From Rhizomys pruinosus (lineage: Eukaryota > Chordata > Mammalia > Rodentia > Spalacidae), in the NCBI GenBank assembly GCA_009823505.1, contig VZQC01004535.1, positions 143,308 to 207,307 on the forward strand: a stretch of DNA of 64,000 bases. Direction: 5' to 3'. This document shows, piece after piece, positions 53,524 through 64,000 of this stretch. Both the position numbers and the translations under genes were made by a program. The notes beneath the pieces are model-generated. The model made no database searches. It was given only the letters and a program-made list of their open reading frames with translations, and was not told the DNA's origin. Numbering within the stretch: position 1 is the stretch's first letter; each line of letters begins with the position of its first letter.

Positions 53524-54822
53524 TTTTTTTTTAAGGCATGTGCCACCACACCTGACTCCAAGATGGTTCTTAGCCGCCATGTGGGTGCTGGGAATAAAAC
53601 CCGGGTCCTGCAAGAGCAGTCAGTGCTCTTAACCGCTGAGCCATCTCTCCAGCCCAGAGGCCCCGCTTTTTCTTGTTCTTTTTGAGACAGGGTCTTACTA
53701 TGCAGCCTTGGCTGGCCTGGAACTCACTATGTAGAACAGACTAGACTTGAGAAGCACCACCTGCTTCGGCATTCCGAGTGCTGAGGTTAAAAGCATGCGC
53801 CACCATTGAAGGCTGCTTGTGAAGTTTGCCTAGTGAAAGGTGGGGCAGGAGAGGGGTGTATTTGAATTTGAACACAGTGTATATGCCCCTGTGCATTTGA
53901 AATGCCCCCATTAGGATCCCATACCCAGAGGATGTTTGGGCAATAGCTTCACAGCCCCGTGGTTTCCTGAATTAGCACAAGAGGCCTTCAGTGCAAGGAA
54001 TGGCACTTTGAACAAGGGCTGGGCCATCAGTTCCAACCCAGTGCTGGGGCTGCTAACAGACATTACAGCTTGATAGAGTGCCTTAACTGCCAGGAATGCC
54101 TCCACCGATCTGGGGGACAGACAGCCAAGATTCAGTTCCTGGTGAGGGTCTGGTATGCCATGAATTTCAAGGTGGCTGGGACTGATGCAGAGCTCTGTTG
54201 TGGCAAGACCACCTTAGTAAACCCAAACCAACATGCCAACCAGCATGACTGACTGACAGAGATAACTGCTGATCTCCTTTGCTCTATCTCTATTTTCATT
54301 AGCTTTGCAGACTACCTGCTTCCTTCCACAACATATCTGGAAAAGCCCCTGTGACTACAGCAAAAAGTGAACTCTATTCCTGGAAAATCAGACCCCGATT
54401 GAGGCCCACCTTTAATCTACATTTACTTGGGAAGGCCAGAGGGCGAGTGATCTCTGTGAGTTCAAGGCCAGCATGGGTTACATAGCTAGTTCCAGGCTAG
54501 CTGGGGCCACAGGGAGACCCTGTTTATAAAAAAAAAAAGACCAAAAGTCAGACCCAATTTCCTTCCTTCTCCCCATTAAACTCATGAGTAACCCTCCTCC
54601 TATATTACCAGTTTGTGCTTAAGAGGATCCCAGGGATGTGATTCTCTACTTTGAGAACACTTAAACCCATCCTTTGTAGGTGTACTAAAGTCAGAGAGAG
54701 AGAAAGAGAAGAGACTGAGAGTGTCCTGAAATTCGATATGAAGACCAGGATGGACTCACAGAGATTTGCCTGCCTCTGCTTCCTGAGTGCTGGGATCAAA
54801 GGTGTGCACCACCATTTCCAGC

Positions 54823-54866
<44 letters not shown>

Positions 54867-57800
54867 TAATGCTAGTACTTAAATCTATATTACAACTTTT
54901 TCTTTTTTATTTATTTATTTGGTATGTGTATGAATGTACTGTCTGCATGCAGGTGTGTGCACCTGTGTCGTGCAATGCCCGAGCAGGTCTCAGAAGAGCT
55001 GTCGATTCCCCTGGAACTGGACTCCTGTCTCCGCTTTTGTTTTTGTCATTGGAGTTTCAGGGCCATCCATGTGGGTGCCTGGGGGATCGAACCCGGGTCC
55101 TCTGCTAAGCAGCGGCAGCGCTCTTAACCGCTCTAGCCCCTACAACCTTTTCTTAATAAACCCAATTTTGCTTTATAGTAACTCATCTTCAAATTCTTTT
55201 CTGTGGCTTAAGTCAGGATCCAGTTTCATTTCAGGAAAGCCTCAGAAAAGAACTCTGGCTAAAGCAGGCAGAGGCACACGCCCTTAACCCCAGCACTAGA
55301 GACAGATAGGCAGGTCTCTAGAGTTAAAGGCCAGCCTGGTCTACACAGTGAGTTGTGCTCCTGCTGGCCAGATGGTCTCATCTGTGTTTTTTTTTTTTTT
55401 TTTTTGTGTGTTTTCGAGATAAGTTCTTCCTGTAGCCCAGCTGTCTGGAACTCAGCTCTGTAGACCGAGCTGCCTTGAACTCACAAGATCCCACCTGCCT
55501 CTTCCTCCCAGTGCTAGGATTAAAGGCGATGCCACCACGCACGGCGTTATTTCTTAAGAAGAGGACAATTGGCCAGGTTGTGGGTGTGGCCCATGCACTT
55601 TAATACTCAGTACTGGGCAGTGCCAGAGGCAGGGGCGATCTCTGTGAGTTCAAGGCCAGCCTGATATACATAGCTAGTTCCAGGACAACAGGGGCTACAG
55701 GGAGACCCTGTCCCCAAAAAAGATACAAATCTCTGAGCTGGAGATGGCTCAGCAGTTTAGAGCACTGGCTGCTCCTGCAGAGGACTCAGGTTTAATTCCT
55801 AGCACCCACATGGTGGCTAACAACAGTCCATAATTCCAGTTCCAGTTACAGGAGATCTGAAACCCTCTTCTGACCTCCATGGGCATTGCACCACATGGGC
55901 GCACTTACATACATGCTAATATTATTTTTTGTGTGTGTATTTTTGAGACAGGGTCTCCCTCTCCACCTGGCCTGGCTGGCCTTGAACTCACAGAGATCTG
56001 CCTGCCTCTGCCTCTGGAGCTCTAGAGTGCTGGGATTAAAGGGGTTAAAGATACAAATCTCATGGTTTTGACCCCAGCACTGGGGAGGCAGAGACAGGCC
56101 AATCTCTTTGAGTTCAAGGCCAGCCTGGTCTTCATAGAGATTTCCAGGCCAGCTTGGGCTACGGGCGGACCTATCTCAAAAATACCCCCCCCCAAAAAAA
56201 ACAACAAAAAAAAAAACAAAAACAACAAACATCACAACAAAACCCCACAAAACCTCAATATGACATCGTATTCTGACCTTATTTATCTTGGCAAAGGGCC
56301 CACCTCCTCCTATCATCCCTTGTGGGGATAGGTGGCCTTCTCTATTCTTCTAATCTGCTGAACCAACAGCCTCATCCTCAGAGAATCACCCTGTGAGCCT
56401 ATTTGGGAGAAGCTGATCCTACCTTGAGACCCTTGTTCCAGGGTGAACCTTGCCTATAAACAGGCAATTCTAGCTTGACCTGCCACATACAAGCCTACCT
56501 GGAAATCCACATGTTGAGATCCTAATCCACAGGCTCTCACTCAGCACGTGACCTTAAGGTTCCCTGTAGCCATAGTTCCCCTGGAACTTGCTATGTAAAG
56601 ACCAGGCTGGCCCCCATCTCACAGATCCTCCTGCCTCTGCCTTCCTGAAGCTATTTTCTTCAGAGGATTGCCAAGGACCTAAATAAAATCATAGGGTGAT
56701 TCCTGAGGATTCCTAAGAAGTTCAAAACTGGCAAGATAAAGGATTTTTAAAAAATTTTTATTTATTCTTGTATGTGTATGAATGTACTGTCTGCATGTAG
56801 GTTTGTGCACATGTGGCGTGCAATGCACGTGGAGGTCAGAAGAGGGTGTGGAATTCCCCTCCATAGGGGTGCTAGGGATCGAACCTCGGGTCCTCTGCAA
56901 GAGCAGTCGGGGCTCTTAACTGCTAGGCCATCTCTCCAGCCCCAAAACTGGCAAGATAAAACTCTCAGGTCACAGAGATGTGGGAATCTAGGGTTTCTCC
57001 ACTGTAAACAAAATTAACAGTTTGTGAGATTCCTAGAAACTTCCCTGGAGAGGGCTGAGGCCCTACCCGCGGTCACATAGTTCACTGCTATTCTGACACA
57101 GAATATCTCTGGAAAGGGAATGTCATTTCTATGTACCAAACCTTCACTGCAAACATCATCTGTACTGGAATTCTTGCTTCTTACCAGATGAAAGGTGTTT
57201 AACCAGACTCCAAAGTGGGACTCCTTCCCCTTCCTATGTTCCTATATTTTTCTCTGGCTTTCTATTCTGACTCACATATAGAAGGTGGAAGGCAAATGTG
57301 TGATATACACCTGTAACTGCAGCACTAGGGAGGCCAACCAAGGCAGTTCAAGGCTGTCCTGGGTACATCGGGAGCCCCTGTCTCATATTTAAAAAAAGGA
57401 ATGGGTTCAACCAGTTGTGGAACTTTGGGGTTTTTTGTTGTTTTTTTGGTTTTTGTCTTTTTGTGACAGGGTCTTGCTGTAGGCCCAGATGTCCAGGAAT
57501 TCACTGTATAGATCAGACTGGCCTTGAACTCATAGAGATCTGCCTCCCAAGTGCTGGGAGTAAAGGTGTTATTAAAGCCACCAAGGCTGGCTTTGTTGTG
57601 GAACTTTATAATCGTCTCCATTTGTTGTGAAAATAAGCTTCTTTGATGAGTGGTGAAAGGAATACTTTCCTATAAACATAAGGATATATATTCAGAAAAT
57701 GGTAAGAAATTGGGTCTGGAGAGATGGCTCAGCGGTTAAGAGCGCTGACTGCTCTTGCAGAAGACCCGGGTTCGATTCCCAGCACCCACTTGGCAGCTAA

Positions 57801-58951
57801 GAACCATCTTTAAGCCTGGGCATGTGGCTACATGCCTTTATTCTAGCACTTGGAGCAGCAGGCAGGTGGATCTCTATGAGTTCAGGCCAGCCTGGTCTCT
57901 AGAGTGAGTTCCAGGACAAGCTGGGGCTATATAGGAGACCCTGTCTCAAAAAGATTAAAAAAAAAAAAAAGACCAAAAACCCTCCAAATACATTTACAAA
58001 AAAAAAAAAAAAAAAAAAAGAAAGGAAGAAAATAGTAAGAATTACTTGGTCAGGCAGAGGTTGTAGTTTCCTTTCAATTGCTGTGACAAAACACTCTGAC
58101 CAGAACCAACTTGGGGAGAAAAGGGCTTACCTGGCTCACACTTCCTGGGTTACAGTGTAGGAACCTAGAGGCCACAGAGGAATGCTGCTTACTGGCTTGC
58201 TCCTCTGGCCCTGCTCAGCTGCTTTCTTATATAATAAACAGGTACTTCTGCTTTGTGGGTTTCTTTGAACACAGTCTTCCAAGGGTCCACCCACAATGGG
58301 CTGGGCCCTCCACATCACTCAATAACCAAAAAATGCCATATAGATGTGGCCACAGGCCTGTCCAATGGGGGCAATTCCCCAATTGAGGCTCCCTCAACCC
58401 AGGTGTGTCAAGTTGACACTAAAGTTATCCAGCAGAGCAAGTGAGAGAAATGTTTTTCTGTAGGTGTGTACTTGCCTGTGCTTACAATATCACACGTGAT
58501 TTCTCTCCCTTTAAGCGGCTTTAAATCCAATTAGATAGTTGTTGATTAAAAACCCCAAAATAAAGCTGGGTGTGGGGCACATGCCTTTAATCCCAGCACT
58601 CTGAGGGCAGAGGCAGGTGGATTCCTGTGAGTTCAAGGCCAGCCTGGTCTACATAGTGACCTCCAGGACATTTGGGACTAAAGGGAGGCCCTGCCTCAAA
58701 AGACAAAAAAAAAAAAAAAAAAAAGACAAGAGCCGGGCATGGTGGCTCACATCTTTAATCCCAGCACTCAGGAGGGAGAGAAGGCAGAGGCAGGTGGATC
58801 TCTGTGGGTTCAAGGCCAGCCTGATCGACATAGTGAGCTCCAGACCAGCTGGGACTAAAGAGAGACCCAGGCTCAGAAAGTTTAAAAACAACAAAAAACA
58901 CAACAACAACAAAAAAAAAAAACAGCCAGGTGTGGTGGCGCACGCCTTTAG
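53524..58951 (+). repeat. Direct duplication of about 5.4 kb, copy 2
   Basis: Same element order as copy 1: antisense B3/B1 (53530-53810), unidentified block (53815-54385), sense B1 (54395-54545), GT microsatellite (54827-54864), antisense B3 (54905-55135), antisense B1 (55385-55550), sense B1 (55570-55725), sense B3 (55735-55925), B1 pair (55930-56190), antisense B3 (56755-56942), antisense B1 (57425-57575), sense B3 head (57714-57812), sense B1 (57815-57985), unnamed element (58055-58440) and three sense B1s to about 59075. The sequence continues past the duplication end into unique flank. Confidence 0.95.
58055..58440 (-). mobile_element. Unnamed interspersed element (also 52655-52990)
   Basis: It runs from TTTCAATTGCTGTGACAAAA to GTGTGTCAAGTTGACACTAA. 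The same right end appears at 61800-61840, and in opposite orientation at 63813-63850. Its left end resembles the start of the LTR-like repeats at 33769. Family not named. Confidence 0.6.
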
Positions 58952-59179
58952 TCCCAGCACTTGGGCAGGCAAGAGCGGCAGCTCTGTGAGTTCAAGTTCA
59001 AGACCAGCCTGGTCTATATAGTGAGCTCCAGGACAGCTGGGGCTACAGTGAGACCCTGTCTCAAAAAGCCAAAAAAACCCACAACAAAAAAAAAACAAAC
59101 CAAAAACCCATTTGAGCACTGCACCAAGAGAGATCACTTGCTACCCTGGTCAGCAGGTCATTGTGGTTCCTAGGCTATA

Positions 59180-59790
59180 CAGCTGGGTAGGACCATTGAT
59201 TCATGTTTCTTCCTTAGCAGCCGGCACAGTATCCTCTGAAACTATGCAAGCTGGTCTTCAGGGAGAAGGCTTCTAGGTCAGTTCCAGCTCTATTGTCTAA
59301 GTCCTTGTGTCCAAAGTACGTTTGTCTTCACAACTCAAGCTTACAGAATAAGTGATGGTGAGTTGCCTAGGTCTAAGTGATATTCTACAGTGTAACCTCC
59401 ACACCTAAGGCTCAGGAAACATCCTGGGAGAGGAGGGAGGGGGAAAGTAAAAGCCAGAGAGACAAGACATCTGCTAGTTACTACAGTCTAGGCATGCCGG
59501 GAGCTGCCGCGAACTCTCCGCAGGGCAGTCTAATGAGGTCTCCATAATGACACACCAATTGCCATGCCGAGATGGATGGGGGAAAGTTCACAGGGTCCCA
59601 GCCCAAGATGAAGCACTGTAATCCACAGATGCCGAGGGAGGGAGAATCAGTTCTCTCCAGGGACTAGCTCCCTGGGAGGTTATCCTATCCCAAATGGTCA
59701 GCCCTAAATACAGACAAACAGGAGCAATACTAAGTGGATTTAGTGCAATATATAATATATATTATAAATATGTATGTGTAACAATGATGG
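59180..59790 (+). mobile_element. L1 3'-UTR fragment
   Basis: ACACCTAAGGCTCAGGAAAC and AAATGGTCAGCCCTAAATAC match, by memory, the 3' untranslated region of rodent L1 elements. The fragment ends in a TA-rich tract (59745-59785). No ORF2 end is preserved upstream. Confidence 0.65.
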
Positions 59791-60175
59791 CTCAGTAGTT
59801 AAGAGCACTTACTGTTCTTGCAGAAGACCTGGGTTTGAATCCCAGCATCCACATGGTACGTAACAACCATCCATGATTCCAGTTCCAGGGAATCCAAGAC
59901 CCACTTCTGTCCTCTGCTAGCATTGCACTACATGGCTGCACTTACATACATGCATGCAATACACATAAAATAAAAATAAAGGAAAATAAATAAATAATAA
60001 AATAAAAATAAAGGAAAAAATTTTTGCTCTTTTTGAGACAGGGTCTCCCTACAGCCCCAGCTGGCCTGAAGTCAGTCTGTAGACCAGGCTGGCTTTGAAC
60101 TCACAGAGATCCACCTGCCTCTGCCTCCAGAGTGCTGGGATTAAAGGAGTGCACCACCACACCCTGCACAAAATT
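59790..60175. mobile_element. B3-type SINE and B1
   Basis: Sense B3 without a clear head (59790-60015, AAATA-rich tail) and antisense B1 (60022-60168). Confidence 0.85.
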
Positions 60176-60639
60176 TGTTTTTAAATGAAGAGGACAGGAC
60201 ATTGAGAGGGAGTTGGAGAGTGAGAGGAGCTGGGGGGGTGGCTGAGATGGATGGAAAAAATGCAGACACAACACTCATGTGTAAAGTTTTCAAAAAATGG
60301 AATGCGGTAGAGAGACACTATGAAGACAGGAGAAAATGACCTGCAAACCCCAGGGCAGAGGAGGCTGGCCAGCCTAGCCTGATGGATGACCTCCAGGCTG
60401 TGAGACAAGTATGAAAGGAGGGCCCATGTTCCTGGTAAACCTGAGCTGACATCCAGGGCTTCAGGAGAACAACCTGCCCCAAATATTTGCCTTCAAAACA
60501 AAAGGAGGAGGCAGGCAGTACAGTCTTAGCTGTGCAGCCTGCCCACTTTTCTGAGTTTAAACTTTTCTTTTTTCTTTCCTTCTATATGGTTCCTTTGGAG
60601 AACAGGCTGAAAGGCCACGCATGCCCTCCCTGCTGTACT

Positions 60640-60715
60640 TCCTTCCTCCCCGAAGATGGCCTTCCTCCCTGATCCTGGCCTTTCTTCCTGACCCTGGCCT
60701 TCCTCCCTGAAGATG

Positions 60716-60763
<48 letters not shown>
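60640..60763 (+). repeat. CTTCCTCCCTGA short repeats and (GA)n
   Basis: About four degenerate 17-20-bp units with CTTCCTCCCTGA or CTTCCTGACCCTGGC lead into a pure GA run of about 23 units (60717-60763). Confidence 0.93.
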
Positions 60764-60766
<3 letters not shown>

Positions 60767-60984
60767 ACAACTTTTATTCTAAGCCAAATATGAGTGGATA
60801 TGATCTAGGATCAATGGCTTAAGTTACACGGAATGACACGTTCCTCCAAGGAATGTCTCTGTGAGCCCTGATAGTCACAGAAAAGGATAATAATGAAAAG
60901 AATCTTTGGGCGGGCTGGCCTAGGCCTGGGATCACATTTGGGAGGCAGGGGCAGGAGGATTAAGCTACCATTTATTTTCTTATT

Positions 60985-61232
60985 ATTATTTTTTTATTAA
61001 TTTTATTTATTTCTGTATGTGTATGAATGTACTGTCTGCATGCAAGTTTGTGCACCCGTGTCGTGCAACGCCGCGGAGGTCAGAAGAGGGTCTCGGATTC
61101 CCCTGGAGCTGGAGTTCTCCTGGAATTGGAGCTTTAGACGGTTCTCAGCCGCCATGTGGGTGCTGGGGATCGAACCCGGGTCCTCTGTAAGAGCAGTCGG
61201 TGCTCTTAACCGCTAGGCCATCTTTCCAGCCC
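60985..61232 (-). mobile_element. Young B3-type SINE with internal duplication
   Basis: Nearly consensus antisense copy with the doubled module and the GGGGATCGAACCCGGGTCC region. The target duplication AGCTACCATTTATTTTC is repeated on both sides. Confidence 0.94.
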
Positions 61233-61664
61233 AGCTACCATTTATTTTCAGACTTAGGTAGTTTTGGTATATTGGTGGAGGGTTTGTATGCACAAAATCA
61301 AAAGAATGAGAGGGGAAAAAAGCCTATTTTGTCATGACATTTGTCTAACCACAGTATCTATCTTATGAGAGTGCTTCTTAGTATTTCTTATACAAGGCTG
61401 CTTGAGCTTTTGTCCAAGCCTTTTCTAAAATATTATACAGTAGTTAAAAGTATCAGGCTGGTGTAACTTAGCCTTTCTGGATGCTTGACAACCATATTTA
61501 AGGCCCATATGAATTTGGCCAAGGGTCTTAAAGGGATAACTTTGTTCTTTGCCCTCAGAAGTCAACTAAGTCCCAGGGGACTATGCATGGGGGAATCTCT
61601 TGAAATGTCCTGCAAATGTGAGTCACCAGTCTTCCTATGTAGGGAGGTCTTGGAGATCCACTAA

Positions 61665-61850
61665 TGGGACTTCAGNCAACAGGGTGGCACCACTCATTAT
61701 GGACTGGGCCCTGCCACACTGCTCAACAATCAAGACAATACTCCGCAGAGCGTGCCACAGGCCCATCCAATGGAGCCAATTCCCCAGTTGATTCGGCTCC
61801 CTCAACTCAGGTGTGTCAAGTTGACACTAAAGCTCATCTAGCACAGCACA
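61665..61850 (-). mobile_element. Unnamed interspersed element, partial
   Basis: It shares CAATTCCCCAGTTGA and GGTGTGTCAAGTTGACACTA with the element at 58055-58440. An N at 61676 lies at its left edge. Confidence 0.6.
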
Positions 61851-62460
61851 AATGAAGTCCAGTAAAGCAGTCTATCCTGTCTTGAGCCTCCTTGTTAACT
61901 GTCTCCGTGAATAGAGCCTGGGTAGTCCAACAATGGCTATCAGATAGCTGAAGAGGCTGAAACCCAGTGGTAGCTCATCCACCACTGGATGTTGTTTCAG
62001 CAGTCCTCATCTGGCACTGAAAGTTTGGAGGATTCTTGGAGAGACATGAATCTTTAGTTCCATATTGAAGCCTTGAAAAGCTGTGTCCACATTCGTTAAA
62101 AGGATGGCAAAAGCAGTGGCAGCCACAGGGGTAGCTGCACCTACCAGTAAGACAGGCAAAAAAAAAATTTTTTTTTGGTCCTTTTTTTAACAAGCAATTC
62201 TCAAGTTTTGCATGCTGAAGCACAATTTCTCAGGCCTGTAATAATTATTTATGTTCGGGTATATACTTTCCTTTTGGATGCTTAAAGCCACACTGTTAGC
62301 CCAGATAACTAAAGTGTTGTTTTGTTTTTTCTATGGTCGTTGAGGATCTGGTTCCTCAGTTTTGGGGCATTTTGGGGGGAGCCCCGGGCTCCTTGTTGGC
62401 TTTCATTTACCAGTTCCACCACCAAGGAAAAGTCAGGTCCTGCTAGTCCAGGCTTCCCTT
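61851..62460. other. Intergenic, unrecognised
   Basis: No gene seen. The even base composition and lack of SINE signatures would fit an older L1 or LTR fragment, but I cannot place it. Confidence 0.4.
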
Positions 62461-62484
62461 TTTTTGGGGGGGGGGTTGCTTTTT

Positions 62485-62760
62485 GTTTTAATTTTTTATT
62501 TTATTTTTAATTTTTAATTATTTTTTATGTATATGATTATACTGTCTGCATGTAGGTTGGTTCACCCATGTCATGCAATGCCTTGGAGGTCAGAGAGGTG
62601 TAGGTTCCTCTGGAACTGGAGTTAAAGAACGGTTCTTAGCCACCATGTGGGTGCTGGGAATCGAACCGAGGTCCTCTCACAAGACAGCGGTGCTTCTTAA
62701 CTACTGAGCCATCTCTTTTCTCTCAGCCCCAGTCTTCCCTTTTTTTTTTTTTTTTTTCCC

Positions 62761-62791
<31 letters not shown>

Positions 62792-62940
62792 GGGTCTTTG
62801 TTAGATAGGGTCCTCTGTATTTCCACTGTCCTGGGAACCACTCGGTAGACCAGGGTGGCCCGGAACTCACAAAGATCCACTGGCCTCTGCCTCCCAAGTG
62901 CTAGGTTAAAGGCGTGTGCTACACCACGCCCACAGAGCTT
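62485..62940 (-). mobile_element. B3-type SINE and B1 with long T tracts
   Basis: Antisense B3 (62500-62725) and antisense B1 (62765-62935) separated by pyrimidine-rich tracts. Both show one-base indels. Confidence 0.84.
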
Positions 62941-63221
62941 CCTCTTTATAGACTGTCATACTGGAAAAAAAAAAAAAAAAAAAAAAAAAAACCTCTAGGA
63001 ATGTATTAACTCAATAAGCACTAGCTCCCATCAACCAAAAGGCTAAGAATGCCCATTGTATACCATCTGAGCCCTATAGTTAAGATTTCTCTCGCTGAGT
63101 CCATGTACTAAATGTTTCTACCAATGTATTTGAAAAGTGTCTTGGTTTCTGAATTGCCCTTGTTCTGTTACTATAAAAACTTCACATGTGTTTCCAGGTC
63201 ATGGTCACTCATGTTTAGCTA

Positions 63222-63430
63222 TAAGAACGCTGACTGCTCTTACAGAGGACCCGGGTTCAATCCCCAGCACCCACATGAACAGTCTGAAACTCCAATTCCA
63301 GGAGAACTCCAGTTCCAGGGGAATCTGACACCTTTTTCTGACCTCTGAGGCATTGCACAACACGGGTGCACACACTTGCATGCAGGCAGTACATTCATAC
63401 ACATACAGAAGTAAATAATAAAAAATGAAT
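63222..63430 (+). mobile_element. B3-type SINE, head truncated
   Basis: It begins within the A box (AACGCTGACTGCTCTTACAG). The internal duplication is present, and the tail is AATAATAAAAA. Confidence 0.88.
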
Positions 63431-63624
63431 AAGACTATCTCTTATCTCAAAAAAAAGAAAGAAAATTGAGTCTGTTACTCTGTTAACAAGGTAAATTTTC
63501 CAATTACCTATTTTATAAAATTTAATGAAAATTATATGAATTAATATCAGTTTCATTTCACTATCATTAGGAATAAATATCTGAAGTCGCCTACTTTATG
63601 GAGGATTTTAAGATAAGCCAATGC

Positions 63625-63795
63625 TGGGCCAATGAGATGGCTCAGCAGATAAAGGTGCTTGCTACCAAGCCTGAGGACCTGAGTTCTATCCCCTCCAACC
63701 TTCACTGTAGAAGGAGAAAACCAACTCCTGCAAGTTGTCCTCTGACCTCCACACTTATGCACATGTGCATGCACACTCAGACACACACAAAATTT
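63625..63795 (+). mobile_element. ID/B4-like SINE
   Basis: Head GGGCCAATGAGATGGCTC and B-box-like GAGTTCTATCCCC, ending in a CA-rich tail. Confidence 0.65.
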
Positions 63796-63807
63796 TTAAC
63801 TAGTGTG

Positions 63808-64000
63808 CTGGATAGCTTTAGTGTCAACTTGACAGACCTGGGTTGAGGGAGCCTCAATTGGGGAATTGGCTCCATTGGATTGGCCTGTGGCCACATCTGT
63901 GGAGAATTGTCTTGATTGTTGAGCAGTGTGGGAGGGCCCAGCCCACAATGAGTGGTGCCACCCTGGGCAGGTTGTTGTGTACCGTATAAGAAGGCAGGCT
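63808..64000 (+). mobile_element. Unnamed interspersed element, running off the window
   Basis: Sense-oriented copy of the element at 58055-58440: CTTTAGTGTCAACTTGACAG then GAGGGAGCCTCAATTGGGGA. It is cut by the window end. Confidence 0.65.

Noticed and set aside
48489..54252. Two pairs of identical short frames (64 and 60 codons) as duplicated genes
   Set aside because: Their identity follows from the near-identical, probably artefactual duplication. Both strands are open and no family is recognised.

Overview
The window is nuclear DNA from a muroid rodent. It carries many rodent B1 SINEs and tRNA-derived B2/B3-type SINEs, a class II endogenous retrovirus, L1 debris and one mammalian gene. 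The SINE subfamilies point to a muroid, but the species cannot be fixed from sequence alone.

The only protein-coding gene I can support is Pdxk (pyridoxal kinase), on the minus strand. All eleven coding exons are present between 43949 (ATG, inside a CpG island) and 14060 (stop). Each exon has AG/GT borders and compatible phases. Together they give 939 nt, or 312 codons plus stop, the same length as the human enzyme, with the ATP-site and catalytic residues at the expected numbers. A long 3' UTR probably runs to a poly(A) signal near 8075. Introns hold SINEs, a three-copy 86/87-bp array next to the exon 6 donor, and an LTR-like composite at 33.8-36.1 kb inside the 16-kb first intron.

Left of Pdxk (1-8050) lie the 3' part of a broken endogenous retrovirus (integrase, env remnants, one LTR) carrying nested B3 and B1 insertions, a CA/TA microsatellite, an unnamed interspersed repeat, and a 1.3-kb minisatellite of 36/37-bp units with higher-order structure. 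Convergent Cstb, the neighbour expected from other mammals, is not in the window.

Right of Pdxk (44.3-64 kb) is almost pure repeat. Its main feature is a direct duplication of about 5.4 kb (48098-53522 and 53524-58951). The copies are joined by a single N, and their differences are concentrated in SINEs while non-SINE stretches are nearly identical. This looks more like a false assembly duplication than a biological one. An L1 3'-UTR fragment, a GA microsatellite and several copies of an unnamed element fill the rest.

I found no convincing new biological system. The most useful second looks are the probable assembly duplication, the higher-order minisatellite, the array beside the exon 6 splice donor, the retrovirus with a betaretrovirus-like integrase and a gamma-type env, and a young B3 subfamily with an internal duplication.
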